Positions 25,603-33,903 of a stretch of 64,000 nucleotides of DNA are shown here, piece after piece. The DNA comes from Pseudomonas lactis. GTDB lineage: Bacteria > Pseudomonadota > Gammaproteobacteria > Pseudomonadales > Pseudomonadaceae. How positions within the stretch are numbered: position 1 is the first letter of the stretch; every line of letters begins with the position of its first letter. The notes under the pieces were generated by a model. It did no database searches and had not been told where the DNA came from. It worked only from the letters and a program-made list of their open reading frames with translations. The stretch is from positions 1-64,000 of the forward strand of contig NZ_JYLO01000021.1 in NCBI RefSeq assembly GCF_001439845.1, in the 5' to 3' direction. The translations under genes were made by a program, and so were the position numbers.

Positions 25603-26359
25603 GTTGTACCGTCGGTTTCCGGGCTGCCGGAAACGGCGTTCGGCACACACGACTTCTCACGGTCGGTGTCAGGTGCGTCAAGAGTGGTTGGCCACTCCAG
25701 TGTCCAGCAAAATCGGCCAATTGGGCCGGTATCGCGACGGACGCGTCCTGCTCGTTAGCGGTGGTGACAAAGGCACCACTTCAACAAAAGCTAAGGTCAG
25801 GAGGAGGAATCAACCGGCGACTGTGGACGAGATGAAGCGTCTAAAACAAGCCTAGTGCTACACAGTCCGACGGTTGTGCATCTCCACCCTACACGTATCC
25901 CTGATAATTCGGGTGCTGCCGCGCGCAGAATCCGCAGCGGGTTGGCATTTACCGTGTACTCCAATGGGGAGTCCACGCTCATGGCTAAACAAGACTAGGT
26001 GTGGGCGGTTGCGCTCTCACTCAGCTCTTAACAGGCGTTGTTTCCGAAGCATTCGCCATGGTCTGGCTCAAAACTGACTGCACTTTGTGAACTGGCCGTA
26101 AATATCGGCGCAAAAGGCGAGTATTCACTCTGCTTTCTGCACTCGCTTCAGGCCTCATGTCACCTGCGCTTGTTACAATCTTGAGCCTTCCTGGGTGGCG
26201 AAAGCCCCGTAGGACGGCCTCGCGTCCTGATGAATTGCGATGGTCAGGGCCGGCAGTTTGCCGCATGTCCTCTGTCCAGGCCGCTTTTGGCGGCGTTCGC
26301 GACTATAGCAGTAATGATTAAGTGCTTCAATTCCATAAAAAATTGTTATCATCGCCGCC
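25603..26359. promoter_or_regulatory. Divergent rne/rluC control region with rne leader
   Basis: A 757-base gap with no credible gene separates rne (minus) and rluC (plus). On the rne side a perfect hairpin, GTTTCCGG / CCGGAAAC (25615-25634), lies about 12 bases before the ATG, where a leader structure could affect translation. In E. coli the long rne 5' UTR mediates feedback by RNase E; a similar role is inferred here. No single promoter could be assigned with confidence. Confidence 0.55.
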
Positions 26360-27319
26360 ATGACGACTACCGCCCCCCCGACCCCCAGCGTCCAGCTGCT
26401 TGAGGTCTCGCCGGAATATGCCGGCCAACGCATCGACAATTTTCTCCTGGCCAGGCTCAAAGGCGTGCCCAAGACCTTGATTTACCGCATCTTGCGTAAA
26501 GGCGAAGTGCGCGTGAACAAGGGGCGCATCAAGCCTGAATACAAGCTGCAGGCGGGCGATATCGTCCGTGTGCCGCCCGTGCGCGTGCCTGAGCGCGACG
26601 AGCCGGTACCGCTGGCCCAAGGCCTCTTGCAGCGCCTGGAAGCGTCGATTGTGTTCGAAGACAACAAGCTGATCGTGATCAACAAGCCCTGTGGCATTGC
26701 GGTTCACGGTGGCAGTGGCTTGAACTTCGGCGTGATCGAAGCCTTTCGTCAGTTGCGCCCCGATTGCAAGGAGCTGGAGTTGGTTCATCGCCTGGACCGC
26801 GACACGTCTGGCCTGCTGATGATCGCCAAGAAGCGCAGCATGTTGCGCCATCTGCACACCGCCCTGCGTGGCGATGGCGTGGACAAACGCTACATGGCGC
26901 TGGTGCGCGGCAACTGGGCCAGCTCGATCAAGAGCGTGCGTGCGCCGTTGCAAAAGAGCAACCTGCGCTCCGGCGAGCGCATGGTCGAAGTGGATGAGGA
27001 GGGCAAAGAAGCCCTGACCCTGTTCAAGGTGCTGCGCCGCTTCGGGGACTTTGCCACCATGGTCGAGGCCAAGCCGGTGACCGGGCGCACCCACCAGATT
27101 CGGGTGCACACCCTGCATGCAGGTCACTGCATCGCCGGTGACACCAAGTACGGCGACGAGGATTTCTCCAAGGAAATTCGCGATCTGGGCGGTAAGCGGC
27201 TTTTCCTGCACGCCTACATGCTCACCGTGCCGCTGCCCGATGGCGGCGAGCTGAAACTGCAGGCGCCGGTCGATGAAATGTGGGCCAAGACCGTGGAGCG
27301 TTTGAGTGTCGCACCTTGA
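26360..27319 (+). CDS. rluC: 23S rRNA pseudouridine synthase RluC
   Basis: The enzyme modifies 23S rRNA uridines 955, 2504 and 2580 (E. coli numbering). Its 319 residues contain an S4 RNA-binding domain (AGQRIDNFLLARLKGVPKTLIYRILRKGEVRVN, about residues 20-70) and the RluA-type catalytic domain with HRLDRDTSGLLM, whose central Asp is catalytic. GRTHQIRVH follows. It is divergent from rne, and its end overlaps the HAD hydrolase start by 14 bases. Confidence 0.96.
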   Translation: MTTTAPPTPSVQLLEVSPEYAGQRIDNFLLARLKGVPKTLIYRILRKGEVRVNKGRIKPEYKLQAGDIVRVPPVRVPERDEPVPLAQGLLQRLEASIVFEDNKLIVINKPCGIAVHGGSGLNFGVIEAFRQLRPDCKELELVHRLDRDTSGLLMIAKKRSMLRHLHTALRGDGVDKRYMALVRGNWASSIKSVRAPLQKSNLRSGERMVEVDEEGKEALTLFKVLRRFGDFATMVEAKPVTGRTHQIRVHTLHAGHCIAGDTKYGDEDFSKEIRDLGGKRLFLHAYMLTVPLPDGGELKLQAPVDEMWAKTVERLSVAP

Positions 27320-27968
27320 CTACAAGCTGCTGATCTTCGATTGGGACGGGACGCTGGCCAATTCCATTGGCCGCATCGTCGAGTCCATGCACATGGCCTC
27401 GACCCGCTCGGGCTATGAGTTGTGCACGGACCTGGCAGTCAAGGGCATTATCGGCCTGGGCTTGCCTGAAGCCATTCGCACCCTGTACCCCGACATCAGC
27501 GACGCCGAGCTGGTAGCGTTTCGCGAGCACTACGCCGACCACTACATCGCGCTGGAAGCTACGCCTTCGCCGCTGTTTGAAGGCGTGGTGCAATCGCTGG
27601 AAGCGTTTCGTGCCCTGGGGTATCACCTGGCTGTCGCCACCGGCAAGGCTCGTCGCGGCCTGGACCGTGTGCTCAAGGCCCACGGCTGGGAAGATTACTT
27701 TGATATCACCCGCGCTGCGGATGAAACCGCCAGCAAGCCCCACCCGTTGATGCTGGAGCAGATCCTTGCACACTGTGGCGTAAAGCCACGTGAGGCATTG
27801 ATGGTGGGCGATGCGTCTTTCGACCTGATGATGGCGCGCAATGCGGGCATGGACAGCGTCGCCGTCAGCTACGGCGCCCAGTCTGCCGAGGCATTGCAGC
27901 AATACGAACCGAAACTGACGATTGATCATTTTTCCGAACTGCAGGCCTGGCTCAGCCGGGCCCGATAA
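27306..27968 (+). CDS. HAD-superfamily hydrolase (phosphoglycolate phosphatase-like)
   Basis: The 220-residue protein starts with GTG inside the rluC 3' end. HAD motif I is LLIFDWDGTLANS, motif II is VATGKA, the conserved lysine region is SKPHP, and motif III is MVGDASFDLMMARNAG. The cap is the small helical type of beta-phosphoglucomutase/Gph proteins. The substrate is unknown. The rluC-HAD-sppA order is conserved in P. aeruginosa. Confidence 0.9.
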   Translation: MSHLDYKLLIFDWDGTLANSIGRIVESMHMASTRSGYELCTDLAVKGIIGLGLPEAIRTLYPDISDAELVAFREHYADHYIALEATPSPLFEGVVQSLEAFRALGYHLAVATGKARRGLDRVLKAHGWEDYFDITRAADETASKPHPLMLEQILAHCGVKPREALMVGDASFDLMMARNAGMDSVAVSYGAQSAEALQQYEPKLTIDHFSELQAWLSRAR

Positions 27969-27989
27969 GTCTTTGCTGGGGTTGATGGC

Positions 27990-28973
27990 ATGAGTGACGA
28001 GTGGAAAGCGCCTGAAAAGGCCGAGAGCAGTGATGATAAAAGCTGGAAGCTGCTGGAAAAGACCCTCCTGGCCAGCGTCCAGGAACAGCGGCGTTCGCGG
28101 CGCTGGGGGATTTTCTTCAAGCTGCTGACCTTTGTGTACCTGCTTGGGATGCTGGCGCTGTTCAGCCCGCTGATGGACATGGAAAAGAGCGCCACCCGCG
28201 GCAGTCATTACACCGCCTTGATCGAGGTGCGCGGCGTGATTGCCGACAAGGAGCCCGCCAGTGCCGACAATATCGTCACCAGCCTGCGCGCGGCCTTTGA
28301 GGACCCCAAGGTCAAAGGCGTGGTCCTGCGTATCAACAGCCCAGGCGGCAGCCCGGTGCAGTCGGGCTATGTGTATGACGAGATTCGTCGTCTGCGCGCC
28401 TTGCATCCGGATACCAAGCTCTATGCCGTGATCTCCGACCTGGGTGCCTCGGGCGCCTATTACATTGCCAGTGCCGCAGACCAGATCTATGCCGACAAGG
28501 CCAGCCTGGTGGGTTCTATTGGTGTGACCGCGGCCGGTTACGGTTTTGTCGGTGCTATGGAGAAGCTGGGGATAGAGCGTCGCACCTACACCTCGGGTGA
28601 GCACAAGTCGTTCCTCGATCCTTTCCAGCCGCAGAAGGCGGATGAAACCGCGTTCTGGCAGGGCGTTCTCGACACTACTCATCGTCAGTTCATCGCCAGC
28701 GTCAAGCAGGGCCGTGGGGATCGTCTGAAGGATAAAGACCATCCAGAGCTGTTCTCCGGCCTGGTCTGGTCGGGTGAACAGGCGTTGCCGCTGGGCCTGA
28801 TCGATGGCCTGGGCAGTGCCAGTTCGGTGGCGCGGGATGTGGTGGGTGAGAAGGAGTTGGTGGATTTTACGGTTGAGGAATCGCCGTTTGATCGCTTCTC
28901 CAAGAAGCTCGGTGCCAGTGTGGCGGAGAAGCTAGCTCTGTATATGGGCTTCCAGGGGCCGTCCCTGCGCTGA
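27990..28973 (+). CDS. sppA: S49 family signal peptide peptidase (SppA/SohB-like)
   Basis: This inner-membrane serine protease degrades leftover signal peptides. It has 327 residues with one N-terminal membrane helix (about 41-60), so the catalytic domain faces the periplasm. The Ser-Lys dyad can be placed: Ser154 in LGASGAYYIAS and Lys206 in SGEHKSFLDPF. The oxyanion region is RINSPGGSP. It is the short, single-domain SppA form. Confidence 0.92.
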   Translation: MSDEWKAPEKAESSDDKSWKLLEKTLLASVQEQRRSRRWGIFFKLLTFVYLLGMLALFSPLMDMEKSATRGSHYTALIEVRGVIADKEPASADNIVTSLRAAFEDPKVKGVVLRINSPGGSPVQSGYVYDEIRRLRALHPDTKLYAVISDLGASGAYYIASAADQIYADKASLVGSIGVTAAGYGFVGAMEKLGIERRTYTSGEHKSFLDPFQPQKADETAFWQGVLDTTHRQFIASVKQGRGDRLKDKDHPELFSGLVWSGEQALPLGLIDGLGSASSVARDVVGEKELVDFTVEESPFDRFSKKLGASVAEKLALYMGFQGPSLR

Positions 28974-28998
28974 AACCTGAAGGCTGACATAGCTCAAA

Positions 28999-29089
28999 AT
29001 GTGGGAGCGGGCTTGCTCGCGAAGGCGCTGGATCAGTCGCACTTGTATTGGCTGACACTCCGCTTTCGCGAGCAAGCCCGCTTCCACAT
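28999..29089. repeat. REP inverted pair
   Basis: ATGTGGGAGCGGGCTTGCTC and its near-complement GAGCAAGCCCGCTTCCACAT face each other between the convergent sppA and maf genes. Confidence 0.85.
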
Positions 29090-29106
29090 TTGGTTTTGCA
29101 GTGTTC

Positions 29107-29685
29107 TTAAGGGATTTTCACGCCTTCGGTCAGCAGCATGTCCACCAGCCGAATCAGTGGCAGTCCTATAAGGCTGGTCGCATCCGGCCCGTCCGTGCTC
29201 TGGAATAAGCTCACACCCAGTCCCTCTGCCTTGAAGCTGCCCGCACAGTCATAAGGCTGCTCGATCCGCAGGTAGCGCTCAATACGTTCTGCATCCAGTT
29301 CGCGCATGTGTACTGTGAACGGCACGCAGTCCACCTGGCAGTGCCCAGTCTCGCTGTTGAGCAGTGCCAGGCCAGTAAGGAAGCTCACGCGCTTGCCGCT
29401 GGCGGCCAGCAGTTGCTCGCGGGCGTTTTCGAAGGTGTGGGGCTTGCCGATGATTCGGCCTTGCAGTGCAGCGACCTGATCCGAGCCAATGATTAAATGG
29501 CCCGGATGGCTGGCGGCGAGGGCACGGGCTTTTTGCTCGGCCAGGCGCTTGACCAGTTCGATGGCGGACTCATCCGGGCGGTGGCTTTCGTCGATATCCG
29601 GCGAGCTGCAGGTGAATGGCAGGTGCAGGCGGCTCAGTAATTCCCGGCGATAGACCGAGCTGGACGCGAGTAATAAAGGCAGCAT
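29107..29685 (-). CDS. Maf-family nucleotide pyrophosphatase (YceF type)
   Basis: The start at 29685 follows GAGGAG and gives 192 residues (MLPLLLASSSVYRRELLSRL). Maf proteins hydrolyse noncanonical nucleoside triphosphates. The SSSxxRxxLL loop, the DESH motif and the GSDQVA catalytic Asp are visible. Linkage to yceD-rpmF-plsX is the context of YceF, the 7-methyl-GTP pyrophosphatase of E. coli, so that specificity is inferred. It is divergent from yceD. Confidence 0.9.
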   Translation of the reverse strand: MLPLLLASSSVYRRELLSRLHLPFTCSSPDIDESHRPDESAIELVKRLAEQKARALAASHPGHLIIGSDQVAALQGRIIGKPHTFENAREQLLAASGKRVSFLTGLALLNSETGHCQVDCVPFTVHMRELDAERIERYLRIEQPYDCAGSFKAEGLGVSLFQSTDGPDATSLIGLPLIRLVDMLLTEGVKIP

Positions 29686-29753
29686 ATACGTCTCCTCAAG
29701 GCAGTCGCCGATTCTAGCGACGTGACCGGCTGACGCACAGGGCTGAATTTCCT

Positions 29754-29781
29754 TTGACATGGCCGGGTGCATCCCTATAAT
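29754..29781 (+). promoter_or_regulatory. Consensus sigma-70 promoter of yceD-rpmF-plsX
   Basis: TTGACA (29754-29759) and TATAAT (29776-29781) are both perfect consensus hexamers with a 16-base spacer. Transcription should start near 29788, only about three bases before the yceD ATG, which predicts a leaderless or nearly leaderless mRNA. Confidence 0.85.
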
Positions 29782-29790
29782 GCTGCGCCT

Positions 29791-30321
29791 ATGTTGAATG
29801 ACCCGATTCCACCTCACGTTGACCCGCGCAAATTGGCTGATCGTGGCACCACCCTTCAAGGTGAAGTGCTGCTGGCCGATTTGGAGAGACTCTGCGACCC
29901 GCTTTCCGACACTGTCGGTACGGTGCAGGCGAAATTCGTTTTTGAACGAGATGAACGTAAATCTGTGGTAATCCACAGCGTTATCGACACCGAAGTCAAA
30001 ATGGTTTGCCAGCGTTGTCTTGAGCTGGTCACCCTGCCGATCCACAGCGAATGCAGTTATGCTGTGGTGAAAGAGGGTGCGAATACCCAGTCGTTGCCGA
30101 AAGGTTATGACGTGCTGGAACTGGGCGAAGATCCATTGGATCTGCATGCACTGATCGAGGAGGAGCTTTTGCTCGCCTTGCCCATTGTGCCTGCTCATCA
30201 TCCGGAAGAATGCCAGCAGCCGGAGGGTCTCGATGACGAGGCCGAGCCGAGCGAGGACGAGGTAACGCGGTCCAACCCGTTCAGTGTATTGGCGCAGTTA
30301 AAGCGTGACCCAAACGTTTAG
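29791..30321 (+). CDS. yceD: YceD/DUF177 family protein
   Basis: The start at MLNDPIPPHVDPRKLADRG gives 176 residues; the GTG at 29767 is excluded because it overlaps the -10 box. The conserved core contains CQRCLE and an acidic segment (GEDPLDLHALIEEELLLALP), followed by a late Cys in HHPEECQQ. YceD is co-transcribed with rpmF in most bacteria and has been linked to 23S rRNA maturation; its mechanism is not settled. There are 13 bases before rpmF. Confidence 0.93.
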   Translation: MLNDPIPPHVDPRKLADRGTTLQGEVLLADLERLCDPLSDTVGTVQAKFVFERDERKSVVIHSVIDTEVKMVCQRCLELVTLPIHSECSYAVVKEGANTQSLPKGYDVLELGEDPLDLHALIEEELLLALPIVPAHHPEECQQPEGLDDEAEPSEDEVTRSNPFSVLAQLKRDPNV

Positions 30322-30334
30322 GAGTTAATCAATT

Positions 30335-30517
30335 ATGGCTGTTCAGCAGAACAAAAAATCCCGCTCCGCCCGTGACATGCGCCGTTCGCACGACGCTCTC
30401 GAGGCTAGCACCCTGTCTGTGGAAAAGACCACTGGTGAAGTTCACCTGCGTCACCACGTATCGCCAGAAGGCGTATACCGTGGCCGTAAAGTGATCGACA
30501 AGGGCGCTGACGAGTAA
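30335..30517 (+). CDS. rpmF: 50S ribosomal protein L32
   Basis: This 60-residue basic protein is [20 protein letters not shown] onward, matching gamma-proteobacterial L32. It lacks the four zinc cysteines of the C+ form, as is usual in this group. AGGAG precedes the start. It is followed after four bases by plsX, a classical arrangement coupling ribosome and lipid synthesis. Confidence 0.98.
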
Positions 30518-30521
30518 TCAC

Positions 30522-31532
30522 TTGTCTGCTCAAGTCATCGCGATTGACGCAATGGGCGGGGACTTCGGTCCCCGCAGCATTGTTCAGGCCTGCATTGCCA
30601 GCCTGTCTGCCACGCCCTCGCTGCACCTGACCCTCGTCGGTCAACCCTCCCTACTTGAAGAACTGATTGCCAGCCATCCGGCGGTGGATCGCGCGCGCCT
30701 GACGATTACGCCAGCCAGCGAAACCATTGGCATGGATGAAAAGCCGGCGGTTGCCCTGCGTGGCAAACCCGATTCTTCAATGCGGGTGGCCCTTGAGTTG
30801 TTGCGTGATGGCAAGGTGCAAGCCTGCGTCAGTGCCGGCAACACGGGCGCGTTGATGGCCTTGTCGCGGCATGTGCTCAAAACCTTGCCGGGTATTGATC
30901 GGCCGGCCATGGTGGCGGCGATCCCGACGCAGAAGGGCTATTGCCAACTGCTGGATCTGGGCGCCAATGTCGATTGCAGCGCCGAGCACCTGTTGCAGTT
31001 CGCCATAATGGGTTCGGTGGCCGCCGAGGCGCTCGGCGTAGCCCGACCCAGGGTGGCCCTGCTGAATATCGGTACCGAGGACATCAAGGGCAACCAGCAG
31101 GTCAAGCTTGCCGCCACCTTGTTGCAAGGCGCGCGGGGTTTGAACTACATCGGCTTTGTCGAGGGTGATGGTTTGTACCGCGGCGAAGCTGACGTGGTGG
31201 TGTGCGACGGCTTTGTCGGTAATATCCTGCTCAAGTCCAGCGAAGGCCTGGCAACTATGATTGCCACGCGTATTGAAGCTTTATTCAAGCGCAACCTGGC
31301 GTCACGTATGGTGGGTGCCCTCGCGCTGCCCCTGATGCGACGCCTGCAGGCCGACTTGGCGCCGGCACGGCACAACGGTGCAAGCTTTCTTGGCTTGCAG
31401 GGTATTGTGGTGAAAAGCCACGGTTCGGCCGGTGTGCTGGGCTTTCAAAGTGCAATTGCGCGGGCCCTGATCGAGATTCAAGAGAACCTGCCGCAACGCT
31501 TGCACGGCCGTCTTGAGGATCTGTTGCCTTAG
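30522..31532 (+). CDS. plsX: Phosphate acyltransferase PlsX
   Basis: PlsX converts acyl-ACP to acyl-phosphate, the donor for PlsY in phospholipid synthesis. The 336-residue protein begins AQVIAIDAMGGDFGPRSIV after a TTG start; a later ATG inside AIDAMGGD would remove the conserved N-terminal strand. SAGNTGALMALS and CDGFVGNILLKSSEG match the family. It acts peripherally at the inner membrane and is followed by a 126-base gap before fabD. Confidence 0.95.
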   Translation: MSAQVIAIDAMGGDFGPRSIVQACIASLSATPSLHLTLVGQPSLLEELIASHPAVDRARLTITPASETIGMDEKPAVALRGKPDSSMRVALELLRDGKVQACVSAGNTGALMALSRHVLKTLPGIDRPAMVAAIPTQKGYCQLLDLGANVDCSAEHLLQFAIMGSVAAEALGVARPRVALLNIGTEDIKGNQQVKLAATLLQGARGLNYIGFVEGDGLYRGEADVVVCDGFVGNILLKSSEGLATMIATRIEALFKRNLASRMVGALALPLMRRLQADLAPARHNGASFLGLQGIVVKSHGSAGVLGFQSAIARALIEIQENLPQRLHGRLEDLLP

Positions 31533-31658
31533 GCGAATTGGCCCGGGAGTGCTTAAATGTGACCGGCCAGTTCAATTGACCATCCAATCTGTCAGTTTCG
31601 TTCGCTCCCACCGTAGGCGCGAGCATTTTTGACGACCAGATCATTAGGGGCTTGTTAC

Positions 31659-32597
31659 ATGTCTACATCCCTCGCATTCGTCTTTCCAGGGCAGGGTTCG
31701 CAGTCCCTCGGCATGTTGGCCGAGCTGGGCGCGCAATTTCCGCTGATCCTGGACACCTTCAAGGAAGCTTCCGACGCCCTGGGTTACGACCTGTGGGCAC
31801 TGACCCAGCAAGGGCCGGAAGCGCTGCTCAACCAAACCGATAAAACCCAGCCGGCCATCCTGACCGCCTCGATCGCCCTGTGGCGCTTGTGGCTGGCAGA
31901 AGGCGGCGCCCGCCCTGCATTCGTCGCGGGTCACAGCCTGGGCGAGTACAGCGCCCTAGTGGCTGCGGGCAGCCTGACCTTGGCTGAAGCGGTCAAGCTG
32001 GTCGAGCGTCGTGGTCAACTGATGCAAGAAGCCGTTCCGGCCGGGCAGGGCGGCATGGCCGCTATCCTGGGCCTGGACGACGCGGTGGTGATCGAGGCCT
32101 GCGCCGAAGCGGCGCAAGGCGAAGTGGTCAGCGCGGTGAACTTCAACTCCCCAGGTCAGGTGGTGATCGCCGGCGCCAAGGCAGCTGTCGAGCGTGCCAT
32201 CGAAGGTTGCAAGGCCCGTGGCGCCAAGCGAGCGTTGCCATTGCCGGTGAGCGTACCGTCCCACTGCGAACTGATGCGCCCGGCTGCCGAGCGTTTTGCC
32301 GAGTCTATCGCGGCCATCAACTGGCAGGCGCCGCAGATCCCGCTGGTGCAGAACGTCAGCGCGGCCGTGGCCGGCGACCTCGACACCCTCAAGCGCGACC
32401 TGCTGGAGCAACTGTACAAGCCGGTGCGCTGGGTTGAATCGGTCCAGACCCTGGCCGCCAACGGTGCCACCGAACTGGTCGAGTGCGGCCCGGGCAAAGT
32501 CCTGGCCGGCTTGAACAAGCGCTGCGCCGACGGTGTGTCGACCGCCAACCTCAATACCCCTGAAGCCTTCGCTGCCGCTCGCGCGGCACTGGCCTGA
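31659..32597 (+). CDS. fabD: Malonyl-CoA:ACP transacylase
   Basis: FabD loads malonate onto ACP for fatty-acid elongation. The start at MSTSLAFVFPGQGSQSLGML gives 312 residues. The nucleophile serine is in GHSLGEYSALVAAG, the His in VPSHCELM, and the Gln in FPGQGSQ. It is 24 bases upstream of fabG. Confidence 0.97.
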   Translation: MSTSLAFVFPGQGSQSLGMLAELGAQFPLILDTFKEASDALGYDLWALTQQGPEALLNQTDKTQPAILTASIALWRLWLAEGGARPAFVAGHSLGEYSALVAAGSLTLAEAVKLVERRGQLMQEAVPAGQGGMAAILGLDDAVVIEACAEAAQGEVVSAVNFNSPGQVVIAGAKAAVERAIEGCKARGAKRALPLPVSVPSHCELMRPAAERFAESIAAINWQAPQIPLVQNVSAAVAGDLDTLKRDLLEQLYKPVRWVESVQTLAANGATELVECGPGKVLAGLNKRCADGVSTANLNTPEAFAAARAALA

Positions 32598-32621
32598 ATC
32601 CCGTACTTAGGAGAAGCCTGC

Positions 32622-33365
32622 ATGAGTCTGCAAGGTAAAGTTGCACTGGTTACCGGCGCAAGCCGTGGCATTGGCCAGGCCATCGCCCTGGAGCTGGGCC
32701 GTCAGGGCGCCGTTGTGATCGGCACCGCCACCTCCGCCTCGGGCGCCGAGCGTATCGCCGCGACCTTGAAGGAAAACGGCGTGCAAGGCACCGGTCTTGA
32801 ACTGAATGTGACCAGCGATGAGTCCGTGGCTGCCGTACTGGCCCAGATCACTGCTCAGTTCGGTGCGCCGGCTATCCTGGTGAATAACGCCGGGATCACC
32901 CGTGACAACCTGATGATGCGCATGAAAGACGACGAGTGGTACGACGTGGTCGATACCAACCTGAACAGTCTGTTTCGCCTGTCCAAGGGCGTTTTGCGCG
33001 GCATGACCAAGGCGCGTTGGGGTCGAATTATCAATATTGGCTCCGTAGTGGGTGCCATGGGCAACGCAGGCCAAGTAAACTATGCCTCTGCCAAGGCCGG
33101 CCTGGAAGGTTTCAGCCGCGCACTGGCGCGTGAAGTCGGCTCGCGGTCGATTACGGTCAACTCGGTGGCCCCTGGGTTCATCGACACCGATATGACCCGC
33201 GAACTGCCGGAAGCACAGCGCGAAGCCTTGCTGACGCAGATTCCGCTGGGCCGTCTGGGCCAGGCCCAAGAGATCGCGAATGTGGTCACTTTCCTGGCAT
33301 CTGACGGTGCGGCATACGTGACTGGGGCTACAATCCCGGTTAACGGCGGGATGTACATGAGTTAA
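32622..33365 (+). CDS. fabG: 3-oxoacyl-ACP reductase FabG
   Basis: This NADPH-dependent short-chain dehydrogenase reduces beta-ketoacyl-ACP. Its 247 residues show the cofactor loop TGASRGIG, NNAG, and the catalytic Ser/Tyr/Lys set in INIGSVVGAMGNAGQVNYASAKAG. It ends YVTGATIPVNGGMYMS, as typical FabG proteins do. GGAGAAGCCTGC precedes the ATG. Confidence 0.97.
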   Translation: MSLQGKVALVTGASRGIGQAIALELGRQGAVVIGTATSASGAERIAATLKENGVQGTGLELNVTSDESVAAVLAQITAQFGAPAILVNNAGITRDNLMMRMKDDEWYDVVDTNLNSLFRLSKGVLRGMTKARWGRIINIGSVVGAMGNAGQVNYASAKAGLEGFSRALAREVGSRSITVNSVAPGFIDTDMTRELPEAQREALLTQIPLGRLGQAQEIANVVTFLASDGAAYVTGATIPVNGGMYMS

Positions 33366-33556
33366 ATTGTGACGGATCGCTTCAAAAAAATGTCATACGA
33401 GCTGTCTAAAATCCGTTATAAAGCTGCAACTTAATTTATAGGCAGGTGGCCGACGGGGTACAGGGTGAAGCTTTCAGTTGAAAAGCTGAAATGGCTTTCT
33501 ATACACTTACCCACTGGCCAGCTGCCTGAATTTGTCCATTAGGAGTTAAACAAGGT

Positions 33557-33793
33557 ATGAGCACCATCGAAGAGCGCGTCAAGAAAATCGTCGCCGAGCA
33601 ACTGGGCGTTAAGGAAGAAGAAGTGGTCAACACTGCTTCCTTCGTAGAAGACCTGGGTGCCGATTCCCTTGACACCGTTGAGCTGGTGATGGCTCTGGAA
33701 GAGGAATTCGAGACCGAAATCCCGGACGAAGAAGCTGAAAAAATCACTACTGTTCAAGCTGCCATCGACTACGTTACTAGCCACCAGGCGTAA
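33557..33793 (+). CDS. acpP: Acyl carrier protein
   Basis: The 78-residue acidic protein carries the phosphopantetheine serine in EDLGADSLDTVELVMALEEEF. AGGAGTTAAACAAGGT precedes the ATG. The 191-base gap after fabG, AT-rich compared with its neighbours, suggests a separate strong promoter, as expected for such an abundant protein. A terminator follows. Confidence 0.98.
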   Translation: MSTIEERVKKIVAEQLGVKEEEVVNTASFVEDLGADSLDTVELVMALEEEFETEIPDEEAEKITTVQAAIDYVTSHQA

Positions 33794-33823
33794 TAGTTTG
33801 TAGTCGTCGCTTGCTGTCAGGGA

Positions 33824-33863
33824 AAAACCGCACTGCTGTAACGGCGTGCGGTTTTTTCTTTAG
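33824..33863 (+). terminator. Terminator between acpP and fabF
   Basis: AAAACCGCAC and GTGCGGTTTT pair across about ten bases, followed by TTCTTT. It should raise acpP over fabF expression by partial termination. Confidence 0.8.
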
Positions 33864-33903
33864 CGGCGATGAAAAGTGTCGTCATTAGAAAAAGGAGAGT
33901 GCT

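Noticed and set aside
23368..25758. Plus-strand open frame of 796 codons
   Set aside because: It is antisense to rne; the repeated codons of the RNase E tail keep it open.
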